This document shows, one piece after another, positions 1-6,732 of a DNA stretch of 10,332 bases. Numbering within the stretch: the stretch's first letter is position 1; the number at the start of each line of letters is the position of its first letter. Under the pieces are notes generated by a model that saw only the letters and a program-made list of their open reading frames with translations, did not search any database and had not been told where the DNA came from. The translations under genes were made by a program, and so were the position numbers. Origin of the DNA: Sulfurimonas sp. (lineage in GTDB: Bacteria; Campylobacterota; Campylobacteria; Campylobacterales; Sulfurimonadaceae); contig JAMOSE010000119.1 of the NCBI GenBank assembly GCA_027063215.1, positions 1 to 10,332 on the forward strand, in the 5' to 3' direction.

Positions 1-761
1 CGATTATTATTCTTTTTATATCCTTGCATACCTGGTCGAGTTTTGCCCGTGCACAGGAGTTTTCACGTAATATTCGCAAACATGCACAATATCTCAATCC
101 CACACAAAATCTTTTTTTTGCGTATAAGGGAAAATATATCTATTTTTCAAAACTTTTACCGCTGCAGGAACGGGCAGAGGGGGTGCGTGTTTTTAGTGTT
201 AATGATAACTCCTTAAAAGAGGTTGTTACTGCACAATCAGCAGAGTACAGAGATGATTTTTGGCATATAAAAAAAGGAGATGTTATTACGAAGCCTGATG
301 ATTTGTCGTTGGCATCTTCAGGGATTAAGGTGACAGAAGCGAATGATCTTAAAATTTTGGAAGGCTTTCGTCCAAAAATGTTGGATCAGGTTTATGAAGG
401 CAAAGTGAATTTTACTATTGGTGATGGATTAGATGCAATTGCTCTTTTGGACTCGCAGGGTATAGATACTCGAACAATAAAAGGGGCACTGTATAAAATT
501 TTTATTTATCCTTTTTTTGTTCCTTTTTTAATTGTGATTATTTTCTTCTTTGTTCCTGTTAGTTCCCGTTTTTTGAATGTATCACTCTTTAGTTTTGCAG
601 CTATATTGGCAACACTTCTTACCTGGGGTATGATTATGATGCTTATAGAATTAGCAAACAATAAAACAATTTCAAGTGAAGTTGGTATTATTGGGCCTGT
701 TGTTATACTTTTTCTTTTAGCTTTGAGGCAATGGAAAAAATATAGACTGAAAACTTCTTAA
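1..761 (+). CDS. LptF/LptG (YjgP/YjgQ) family permease, C-terminal part, 5'-truncated by window edge
   Basis: The frame is open from the window edge (first full codon at base 3) to TAA at 759-761, so the true start lies upstream. The TTG at 24 is an internal Leu codon, not a start. The visible part begins with a hydrophobic stretch, followed by about 120 hydrophilic, beta-rich residues (about bases 60-440) that fit the periplasmic jellyroll domain. Three hydrophobic segments then follow at about 498-563, 582-653 and 678-728, with a basic tail (QWKKYRLK). That layout is the C-terminal half of the LptF/LptG permeases of the inner-membrane LptB2FG transporter, which extracts lipopolysaccharide and passes it to LptC/LptA. 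Full-length members are roughly 340-360 residues, so about 100 are missing. I cannot tell LptF from LptG. A permease of this type also precedes lysA in Campylobacter jejuni (recall). The family call is fairly secure, the exact paralog is not. Confidence 0.8.
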   Translation, partial: IIILFISLHTWSSFARAQEFSRNIRKHAQYLNPTQNLFFAYKGKYIYFSKLLPLQERAEGVRVFSVNDNSLKEVVTAQSAEYRDDFWHIKKGDVITKPDDLSLASSGIKVTEANDLKILEGFRPKMLDQVYEGKVNFTIGDGLDAIALLDSQGIDTRTIKGALYKIFIYPFFVPFLIVIIFFFVPVSSRFLNVSLFSFAAILATLLTWGMIMMLIELANNKTISSEVGIIGPVVILFLLALRQWKKYRLKTS

Positions 762-790
762 AAAAACTCTTAGGCACTTATAAGCACATT

Positions 791-801
791 TTAGATAAAA
801 T
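791..801 (+). promoter_or_regulatory. Candidate housekeeping (sigma70-type) promoter -10 region before lysA
   Basis: The 65-base gap between the permease gene and lysA contains TAAAAT at 796-801, a 5/6 match to TATAAT, preceded by a T-rich TTTTAGA. No convincing -35 hexamer lies 16-18 bases upstream. Housekeeping promoters in Campylobacter and Helicobacter typically lack a conserved -35 and rely on AT-rich upstream DNA, so this absence is not disqualifying. Transcription would start near 808, leaving a leader of about 19 bases, too short for a riboswitch or attenuator. It is the best promoter candidate for the whole lysA-to-dxs run, but in AT-rich DNA such hexamers are common by chance. Confidence 0.4.
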
Positions 802-826
802 CACTTAAAAAATATTTGGAATTTTT

Positions 827-2038
827 ATGATTGATTTTAAAGCACTTGCACAAGAATACGGAACTCCCCTTTATGTTTATGATTTTGATTATATGACAAA
901 GCAGTATGAAGAGCTAAAAGAGGCTTTTCGTGGGCGTAAATCTATAGTGGCGTATGCTGTGAAGGCAAACTCAAACCTGAGTGTTGTTAAACACTTTGCA
1001 AAGATGGGCAGTGGTGCAGACTGTGTTAGTATCGGTGAAGTACGTCGTGCTTTTTTAGCAGGTATTCCTGCATATAAAATTATCTTTAGCGGTGTCGGCA
1101 AGAGCGATGCTGAGATTCGTGAAGCGATTGAGCGAGATATTCTTTATATCAATGTCGAGAGTGAAGCAGAACTTGGTCGAGTAGAGCTTATTGCAAAAGC
1201 GTTAGATACAAAAGCACGTATCAGCATTCGAGTAAACCCTAACATCGATCCAAAAACACACCCGTATATCTCAACAGGTCTGCATGATAACAAGTTTGGA
1301 GTTGATCTCTCAACAGCAAAAAGAATGTATATCAAAGCAAACAACTCTGAGAATCTGGATCCTGTAGGAATTCATTTTCATATCGGATCGCAGCTTACAG
1401 AGTTAGAGCCTATTCGTGAAGCAGCGGTTATTGTTGCTGATCTTGTACGTTCTCTTGAAGCGATAGATATTGAGTTGAAATTTTTTGATGTCGGTGGTGG
1501 ACTTGGGATCAAATATAATGATGAAACAACAATCAAACCGTATGATTATGCACAGGCAATTCTCTCAACACTTACAGCTCTTGATATGACAATTATTTGT
1601 GAACCGGGACGCTTTTTAACAGCGAATGCCGGCTACTTTGTAACAAAAGTACTCTATGAGAAACAAAACGGTGAGAAAAAATTTGTGGTAGTTGATGGTG
1701 CGATGAATGATCTGCTTCGTCCGTCACTTTATAATGCTTATCACGAGATTGAAGCATTGACACAGAGTGAAGGAGAGCCAAGAGAAGTTGATATTGTCGG
1801 TCCTGTTTGTGAAAGTGGCGACTTCTTTGCAAAAGATTATAAACTGCCACCACTCAACCATAATGATCTGCTTGTTATTAAAAGTGCAGGGGCATATGGT
1901 TTTGGTATGGGAAGCAACTATAACACACGTGGAAGAAGTGCAGAAGTAGCAGTTGAAAATGGTAAAGCAAGACTTATTAGAAGACGTGAAAGTTTTGATG
2001 ACTTAATTGCACTTGAGCGTGAATTTTTAGAGGATTAA
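827..2038 (+). CDS. lysA: Diaminopimelate decarboxylase LysA
   Basis: This is a PLP-dependent fold-III decarboxylase of 403 residues that converts meso-2,6-diaminopimelate to L-lysine and CO2, the last step of lysine synthesis, in the cytoplasm. Length is normal for the family. Visible signatures in order: YAVKAN with the Schiff-base lysine K46, KFGVD (156-160), HFHIGSQ (183-189), the phosphate-binding GGGLG loop (223-227), EPGR (259-262), the active-site VCESGD with C328, and GAYGFGM with Y357. The C328/E329 pair marks DAP decarboxylase within the ornithine/DAP/arginine decarboxylase group, which makes a carboxynorspermidine decarboxylase unlikely. The ATG at 827 is the only sensible start. 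Its Shine-Dalgarno is weak (TTGGA at 816-820). The stop codon lies one base before the HAD gene start, so the two are probably co-translated. Because meso-DAP is also a peptidoglycan building block, this enzyme sits at the branch between wall and lysine. Confidence 0.97.
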   Translation: MIDFKALAQEYGTPLYVYDFDYMTKQYEELKEAFRGRKSIVAYAVKANSNLSVVKHFAKMGSGADCVSIGEVRRAFLAGIPAYKIIFSGVGKSDAEIREAIERDILYINVESEAELGRVELIAKALDTKARISIRVNPNIDPKTHPYISTGLHDNKFGVDLSTAKRMYIKANNSENLDPVGIHFHIGSQLTELEPIREAAVIVADLVRSLEAIDIELKFFDVGGGLGIKYNDETTIKPYDYAQAILSTLTALDMTIICEPGRFLTANAGYFVTKVLYEKQNGEKKFVVVDGAMNDLLRPSLYNAYHEIEALTQSEGEPREVDIVGPVCESGDFFAKDYKLPPLNHNDLLVIKSAGAYGFGMGSNYNTRGRSAEVAVENGKARLIRRRESFDDLIALEREFLED

Positions 2039-2039
2039 G

Positions 2040-2831
2040 ATGTTTTTTATAGATGTTCAAGGTACATTAATCAGTGATGAAGATAAATCTCCAATAGCGG
2101 GATCTCGTGAGTTTATAGAGTATTTAAACAGCAACAAGATCCCATATATGGTCATTACCAACAATACAAAAAAAGCATCATCAGATTTTTACAACTACCT
2201 GACATCTATAGGCTTTGCATTTGATTTTGCAAACTATCTTGATCCCTTGATGCTTTTAGAATCGCGTGTAGATAAAGAAGCAGTTGCAGCGTATGGTGCT
2301 GAGGAGTTTTTAAAAACTCTGCAGGGTATGGGCTACAAACTTGATTATAAAAATCCAAAAACTGTTTTAATTGCTATAAAAGAGAATTTCAGTGCAGACG
2401 AGTATGCACAGATGATAGACTTTTTACTTAGTGGTGCAAAGCTTGTTGGAATGCACGAGACATCAATATACGCTAAAAACAACAGACGCTATCCTGGTGT
2501 AGGAGCCATTTTAAAAATGCTTGAATTTGCAACAAGTACATCCTATGAAGTTGTAGGCAAACCGAGTGTTGCTTTTTACAAAGAGGCACTTGACCGATTA
2601 CAGCAACAAGATAAAAGTGCATCATTTAAGAAGATTACTATCATAAGCGATGATGTTAAGGGTGACTTGGGCGGTGCTAAAGAGCTGGGAATGAAAACGG
2701 TTTTTGTAACAAGCGGTAAGTATAGAAGTGCTGAGGAGATAGTTCCATTTTTAGAGGAGCATTTAAAACCGGATTATGTTTTGAGTAATATGCATTCAGT
2801 TTTAGAGAGTCTGAAGGGAGAAATGTTATGA
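2040..2831 (+). CDS. HAD-superfamily (subclass IIA, NagD-like) hydrolase with atypical DxQGT motif I
   Basis: The protein has 263 residues, normal for NagD-like HAD-IIA phosphatases (about 250-280). Motif I is DVQGTL with nucleophile D5 and T9, but position 7, normally the second Asp (general acid/base), is Gln. Motif II is ITNNT (T40). A C2 cap domain spans roughly residues 60-170. Motif III is GKP with K174. Motif IV is ISDDVKGD with D204, D205 and D209, which would bind Mg2+. Apart from Q7 all catalytic positions are present, so it is not a degraded gene. The substrate is unknown; NagD-type enzymes dephosphorylate nucleotides and sugar phosphates. It starts 1 base after the lysA stop with a good Shine-Dalgarno (AGAGGA, 2029-2034) and overlaps pheA by ATGA, so it is embedded in an amino-acid operon. 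A similarly placed hydrolase gene occurs in Campylobacter jejuni between lysA and pheA (recall). A role in amino-acid metabolism is inference from position only. Confidence 0.88.
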   Translation: MFFIDVQGTLISDEDKSPIAGSREFIEYLNSNKIPYMVITNNTKKASSDFYNYLTSIGFAFDFANYLDPLMLLESRVDKEAVAAYGAEEFLKTLQGMGYKLDYKNPKTVLIAIKENFSADEYAQMIDFLLSGAKLVGMHETSIYAKNNRRYPGVGAILKMLEFATSTSYEVVGKPSVAFYKEALDRLQQQDKSASFKKITIISDDVKGDLGGAKELGMKTVFVTSGKYRSAEEIVPFLEEHLKPDYVLSNMHSVLESLKGEML

Positions 2832-3910
2832 AAACGTTGGATGATTGCAGAGTAGCGATTGATACTATAGATAATGAAATGTTGCAACTGCTTAACAAAA
2901 GAATGCAGGTTGTTGAGCGTGTTGGTGAGATCAAACAGGAGAGTGGTGGTGCTATCTACCGTCCTGAACGTGAAAAGGCGATTATTGAACGTCTTACAAA
3001 ATTGAGTAAAGAGCAAAACGGTCTTTTAAACAAGAGTGCTATTGAAGCTATCTTTTTAGAGATCTTTGCAGTAGCACGTAATCTTGAACTCCCAGAAAAA
3101 ATAGCCTATCTTGGACCCGAGGGTACATTTACCCATCAGGCGGCAGAAAGCCGTTTTGGGGCAATGAGTAACTATCTTTCACTTAACTCTATTGAAGCTG
3201 TCTTTAAAGAGCTTGAAGCGGGACGCGCAAAATTTGGGGTAGTTCCTATTGAAAACTCCCGTGACGGTGTTGTCGGTGAGACACTTGATCTGCTCTCAAA
3301 AAGTTCTGTAAAGATTGTTTCTGAACTCTATATGCCGATTCATATCTCTTTTGCTACCAAGGCATCATCACTCAAAGATATTAAACGTATCTACTCAAAA
3401 GATAAAGGGTTTGGAGAGTGCAGAGAGTTTTTAAATGAGTATGATCTGATGAATATTGAGCATATTCCGGTCGAATCAACGGCAAAAGCAGCAATACTTG
3501 CCGCTGAAGATGAAGAGTCAGCAGCAATCTGTTCACATATAGCTGCAAAGCTTTACGGTGTGCCTGTAATGTTTGAAAATATAGAAGATGTACATGAAAA
3601 TACAACGCGTTTTGTAATTTTGAGTGATTTTAAAAATGCTATCAGCGGAGATGATAAAACCAGTATTTTGGCAAAGCTAAAAGATGCAAATGAAGCAGGA
3701 TCACTGGTGCATTTTTTAAGTGATTTTGATGATGCAAAGATTAATCTCTCTAAGATTGAGTCTCGACCATCTAAAGAGAGTGGCGGTTTTGGGTACTGGT
3801 TTTACATTGATTTTTACGGACATATCGATGAAGAACGTGTACAAAAAGTGATACAAAAACATAAAGATGAAGTAACATGGCTTGGAAGTTATGTAAAGGG
3901 GGAAGATTGA
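2828..3910 (+). CDS. pheA: Bifunctional chorismate mutase / prephenate dehydratase (P-protein) PheA
   Basis: A cytoplasmic enzyme of 360 residues that turns chorismate into prephenate and then phenylpyruvate, the precursor of phenylalanine. Three domains are visible. Residues about 1-88 are an all-helical AroQ-type chorismate mutase, with R8, R25 and K36 at the positions of E. coli R11, R28 and K39, followed by the P-protein signature YRPERE (44-49). Residues about 91-270 are the prephenate dehydratase, from AYLGPEGTFT (93-102) through VPIENSRDGVVGETLDLL (139-156) to the catalytic TRF motif (260-262). Residues about 277-355 are a C-terminal ACT domain with GSLV (291-294) and ESRP (311-314), the usual phenylalanine-binding elements, so feedback inhibition by Phe is expected. 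The ATG overlaps the HAD stop (ATGA, 2828-2831) and has a strong Shine-Dalgarno AAGGGAG at 2814-2820. No leader peptide or attenuator is possible in this overlap. It is followed directly by an aminotransferase gene. Confidence 0.96.
   Translation: MKTLDDCRVAIDTIDNEMLQLLNKRMQVVERVGEIKQESGGAIYRPEREKAIIERLTKLSKEQNGLLNKSAIEAIFLEIFAVARNLELPEKIAYLGPEGTFTHQAAESRFGAMSNYLSLNSIEAVFKELEAGRAKFGVVPIENSRDGVVGETLDLLSKSSVKIVSELYMPIHISFATKASSLKDIKRIYSKDKGFGECREFLNEYDLMNIEHIPVESTAKAAILAAEDEESAAICSHIAAKLYGVPVMFENIEDVHENTTRFVILSDFKNAISGDDKTSILAKLKDANEAGSLVHFLSDFDDAKINLSKIESRPSKESGGFGYWFYIDFYGHIDEERVQKVIQKHKDEVTWLGSYVKGED
3895..3902 (+). promoter_or_regulatory. Ribosome binding site that fixes the hisC start at TTG 3907
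   Basis: A purine-rich AAAGGGGG lies inside the last codons of pheA, ending four bases before TTG 3907. The upstream in-frame ATG at 3877 has no comparable site in front of it (the preceding bases are GATGAAGTAAC). The strong site and the fit of the protein N-terminus (KFNKKLEHI) to HisC proteins favour TTG. Confidence 0.7.
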
Positions 3911-5001
3911 AATTTAATAAAAAATTAGAACATATCTCAACATATGAGGCTGGAAAACCAATAGAATTGGTTGTGCGTGAGTTTGGAATTGAAGCAAAAG
4001 ATATAGTAAAACTTGCATCAAATGAGAATCCTTACGGCTGTTCTATCAAAGTACAGCATGCTGTAAGTGAGATTTTACCACATATGGCAATGTATCCGGA
4101 TGACTCTATGATGAAGCTAAAAGATGGATTGACAAAACGTTTTGAGATTGCAGATGAAAATCTTATAATTGGGAGTGGCAGTGATCAGGTCATTGAGTTT
4201 TTAATGCATGCAAAAGCGAGTGAAAATGCAAAAATACTTATCAATTCTGTTACTTTTGCCATGTATGAGATCTATGCAAAACATGTCGGTGCTGAAATTA
4301 TCCGTACAGCATCACAAAAACATGATCTAGATGAGTTTTATAAACTCTATAAAGAGGAAAATCCTGATATTATCTTCTTATGTACGCCAAATAATCCGAC
4401 AGGAGATGCAATAGATGTAAAAGAGATTTTTGCATTTATAGAGAAGATTGACAGTGATACACTGGTTGTTGTCGATGGTGCCTATATGGAGTATGCTGCA
4501 TATAAAGATGAGAGTAAAAAAGTAACACCAAAAGAGCTTATTGAAAAATTTGAAAATGTGATCTATCTTGGTACATTTTCAAAAGCGTATGGTCTTGGTG
4601 GTATGCGTGTCGGGTATGGAATTGCAAATGCCACTATAATCAAAGAACTCTATAAGCTTCGTCCTCCTTTTAACATTACAACACTCTCACTTGAAGCTGC
4701 ATCAGTGGCTCTTGAAGATAAAGATTTTGTCGATGAGTGTATACAATTAAATTTTATAGAGATGAAACGGTATGAAAAATTTGCAAAAGAGCAAAAAATC
4801 GATATAATTGAGAGTTATACAAATTTTGTTACTTTATGCTTTGAAAATAACAGAAATTCTACTGAAATTGCAGATACATTACTTCGTCGTGGAATGATTG
4901 TAAGAAATTTAAGTGGATACGGAATGAATGCTATTCGTGTAACAGTTGGAACAAAAGAGCAAAATGATCGCTTTTTTGAACTGATAACTGAGTTGTTATA
5001 A
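3907..5001 (+). CDS. hisC: Histidinol-phosphate aminotransferase HisC (possibly also aromatic aminotransferase)
   Basis: A fold-I, PLP-dependent class I/II aminotransferase of 364 residues from the preferred TTG start, normal for HisC. It exchanges imidazole-acetol phosphate and glutamate for histidinol phosphate and 2-oxoglutarate. Motifs (numbered from TTG): ASNENPYG with N41-P42-Y43, CTPNNPTG (159-166), VVDGAYMEY with PLP-pyridine Asp D190, TFSKAYGLGGMRVGY with Schiff-base K226 and R234, and IRVTVGT with carboxylate-binding R344. The frame extends upstream to ATG 3877, which would add ten residues (MAWKLCKGGR) overlapping the pheA end and without a ribosome site, so I rejected it. TTG 3907 overlaps the pheA stop (TTGA). 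Sitting directly after pheA, and with no other aminotransferase in view, the enzyme may also transaminate phenylpyruvate, as known for some HisC proteins such as that of Bacillus subtilis. That second role is inference. A 22-base gap separates it from fliF. Confidence 0.93.
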   Translation: MKFNKKLEHISTYEAGKPIELVVREFGIEAKDIVKLASNENPYGCSIKVQHAVSEILPHMAMYPDDSMMKLKDGLTKRFEIADENLIIGSGSDQVIEFLMHAKASENAKILINSVTFAMYEIYAKHVGAEIIRTASQKHDLDEFYKLYKEENPDIIFLCTPNNPTGDAIDVKEIFAFIEKIDSDTLVVVDGAYMEYAAYKDESKKVTPKELIEKFENVIYLGTFSKAYGLGGMRVGYGIANATIIKELYKLRPPFNITTLSLEAASVALEDKDFVDECIQLNFIEMKRYEKFAKEQKIDIIESYTNFVTLCFENNRNSTEIADTLLRRGMIVRNLSGYGMNAIRVTVGTKEQNDRFFELITELL

Positions 5002-5002
5002 A
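4976..5002 (+). promoter_or_regulatory. Weak candidate internal promoter at the hisC-fliF junction
   Basis: TTGAAC (4976-4981, 4/6 match to TTGACA) and TATAAA (4997-5002, 5/6 match to TATAAT) are separated by 15 bases, shorter than the optimal 17. The pair overlaps the hisC stop codon and would give a start near 5009 and a leader of about 15 bases before fliF. I see no sigma54 (GG/GC, -24/-12) or sigma28 type element here. In such AT-rich sequence a chance match is quite likely. Confidence 0.2.
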
Positions 5003-5023
5003 AAATTTTAAAATGAGAAATTA

Positions 5024-6730
5024 ATGGATTTTAAGGCGCTTTTTTCGCAGTTATCGGTTTTATATGCAAAACTGAGTAAACAGCAAAAAATTATCATCGC
5101 AATAGCAATCGTAGGTATTGTCGGATTTTTGATATTTCTTGTTGTATATACTGCGAGTAAAAGTACAAAAGGATCGAATGTTGTTCTTTTTGAAACGCTC
5201 AGTGACAGTGATGCTGCAAAAGTAATAACACAACTTGATAAAGATGGTATTAAGTATGAGATTGGGGAGAATAATGTCATAAAAGTCCCTCGTGAAGTTG
5301 TCTATAAAGAGCGTATCGCTATTGCAGCACAGGGAATTCCAAAAAACAGTGGTGTTGGATTTGAACTTTTTGATAAACAGGAGTTCGGAGCTACGAGTTT
5401 TGATCAGCAGATTAAGCATCTTCGTGCACTTGAAGGTGAACTTGCCCGAACAATTACTGCACTCTCCCCTGTTGATCATGCAACTGTCTCTTTAGCCCTG
5501 CCAAAAGAGACACTTTTTGTCTCTAAACAGGCAGAACCAACAGCTTCTGTTATGGTCGAATTAGTAGAAGGCAGAACACTCTCTTCAAAGCAGATTCGAG
5601 GGATTAAAAATCTTGTAGCAGCGGCAGTTCCTCGTCTGAAGCCTTCAAATGTAATGCTTATAAGCAGCGATGGAGTGACACTTGGAGATGATGAAGAGGG
5701 TGCACAGATGAGTGAACTCTCCATAGTACAGCAGCGTTACAAACTAAAAGAGGAAAAAAAGCTTCAAAAGAAAATTGTTGATGTTATTGCTCCTTTTGTT
5801 GGTGGTGGCGATAAAGTTGTTGCACAGGTAAGTGTTGATTATGACTTTTCTCAAAAAAGTTCTACGAGTGAGACATATGATCCTGAAAATGTTGTTCGAA
5901 GTGAACAGGTTAGTGAAGAGAAACGGGAAGGTTCTAAACCGGCTGATGTCGGCGGTGTCCCTGGAACAGTTAGTAATATAGGTCCTGTAAAAGGACTTAA
6001 ATCTCAAAATACTGTTGAAAAATATACAAAAAATACAGGGACAACCAACTACGAAGTTGGAAAAACAGTCAGTACAACAAAGAGTCAATTTGCTCGTATA
6101 AAAAGAGTAACTGCAGCTGTGGTTGTGGATGGTAAATATAAACATAAAGTAGATAAAGATGGTAAGGTAACAGATACGTTGGAATATATTCCTTTGGATG
6201 CAGCTGATTTGAATGCTTTAACATCTCTTGCAAGTCGTTCAATCGGGATTGATACCCAAAGAGGTGATCAGATAAGTGTACAAAATTTACAGTTTGAAAG
6301 AGCTGCAAACAGTGGACCTGACGGGGTAAGTAAAGCAATGCAATTTACGCAGACCTACATTACTCCTTTTGCAGATTTGATTAAGTATATTTTTGTACTT
6401 CTTTTACTGCTTATTCTCTATAAAAAGGTTATTGCACCATTTGCTGATAAAATGCTTGAAATTTCTCGTGAAGAGGAAGAACTTGAAGCTCCAAAACTTG
6501 AACTTGAAGAAGATGAAGATGATAATTTAGTGGAAAAAGTACAGCAGATGCGTAAAAAAGTTGAAGAGCAACTTGGAATGACAACAAACTTTAATGAAGA
6601 TGAACTCAAGCATGAGGTTATTTTAGAAAAAGTTAAAAGTATGGCAGAAGATGCACCCGAAGAAGTTGCTTCACTTTTGCAGGCACTGCTTTCTGAGGAA
6701 GCTGAAATTCCTAAATCAGAGAAAGGCTAA
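5024..6730 (+). CDS. fliF: Flagellar MS-ring protein FliF
   Basis: A 568-residue inner-membrane protein, normal for FliF, whose copies form the MS ring on which the flagellar switch and export gate are built. Transmembrane segment 1 is at about residues 22-43. The periplasmic part carries ring-building motifs: RBM1 about 50-110 (with VVYKERIAIAAQGIP), RBM2 about 120-220 (with FDQQIKHLRALEGELARTI at 126-144, and VMLISSDG at 210-217), and RBM3 about 225-430, including a Gly/Ser/Thr-rich loop near 303-355 that in FliF forms the beta-collar. Transmembrane segment 2 is at about 450-470. The cytoplasmic tail contains a strongly acidic stretch (about 482-501) and then the helix expected to bind the FliG N-terminus (about 525-560). 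ATG 5024 is the only fitting start; the ribosome site is weak (GAG at 5015-5017). fliG follows after 2 bases, matching the FliF-FliG partnership. Insertion would be by the SRP/Sec route with FlhA-FlhB export components made elsewhere. Confidence 0.97.
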   Translation: MDFKALFSQLSVLYAKLSKQQKIIIAIAIVGIVGFLIFLVVYTASKSTKGSNVVLFETLSDSDAAKVITQLDKDGIKYEIGENNVIKVPREVVYKERIAIAAQGIPKNSGVGFELFDKQEFGATSFDQQIKHLRALEGELARTITALSPVDHATVSLALPKETLFVSKQAEPTASVMVELVEGRTLSSKQIRGIKNLVAAAVPRLKPSNVMLISSDGVTLGDDEEGAQMSELSIVQQRYKLKEEKKLQKKIVDVIAPFVGGGDKVVAQVSVDYDFSQKSSTSETYDPENVVRSEQVSEEKREGSKPADVGGVPGTVSNIGPVKGLKSQNTVEKYTKNTGTTNYEVGKTVSTTKSQFARIKRVTAAVVVDGKYKHKVDKDGKVTDTLEYIPLDAADLNALTSLASRSIGIDTQRGDQISVQNLQFERAANSGPDGVSKAMQFTQTYITPFADLIKYIFVLLLLLILYKKVIAPFADKMLEISREEEELEAPKLELEEDEDDNLVEKVQQMRKKVEEQLGMTTNFNEDELKHEVILEKVKSMAEDAPEEVASLLQALLSEEAEIPKSEKG

Positions 6731-6732
6731 AT

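Noticed and set aside
24..26. TTG as the real start of the permease gene
   Set aside because: The frame is open upstream to the window edge and encodes a hydrophobic stretch (IIILFIS). The permease family needs its N-terminal transmembrane helices, so the start must be outside the window.
112..119. T8 tract in the permease gene as a phase-variation site
   Set aside because: Eight T residues coding Leu-Phe-Phe in AT-rich DNA are expected by chance. Phase-variable tracts in this group are usually longer and mostly poly-G/C.
274..282. AAGGAG followed at once by ATG inside the permease gene, as a nested gene start
   Set aside because: There is no spacer between the site and the ATG, and the ATG is out of frame with the permease and opens no long frame.
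762..801. Rho-independent terminator after the permease gene
   Set aside because: Only the 8-base self-complementary CTTATAAG is present, AT-rich and without a following U-run, so it cannot serve as an intrinsic terminator.
762..826. Lysine riboswitch or attenuator before lysA
   Set aside because: The gap is only 65 bases and the leader after the candidate promoter about 19 bases, far too short for an L-box, and no stable stem is seen.
5001..5013. AAAAATTTTAAAA between hisC and fliF as a terminator hairpin
   Set aside because: It is a pure A/T palindrome with negligible stability and no GC stem.
5060..5479. 139-codon open frame on the - strand inside fliF
   Set aside because: The frame is antisense to a clearly coding, conserved region; its Cys/Asn/Phe-rich product has no recognisable domain and there is no ribosome site. 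The same holds for the 133-codon - strand frame at 5744-6145.
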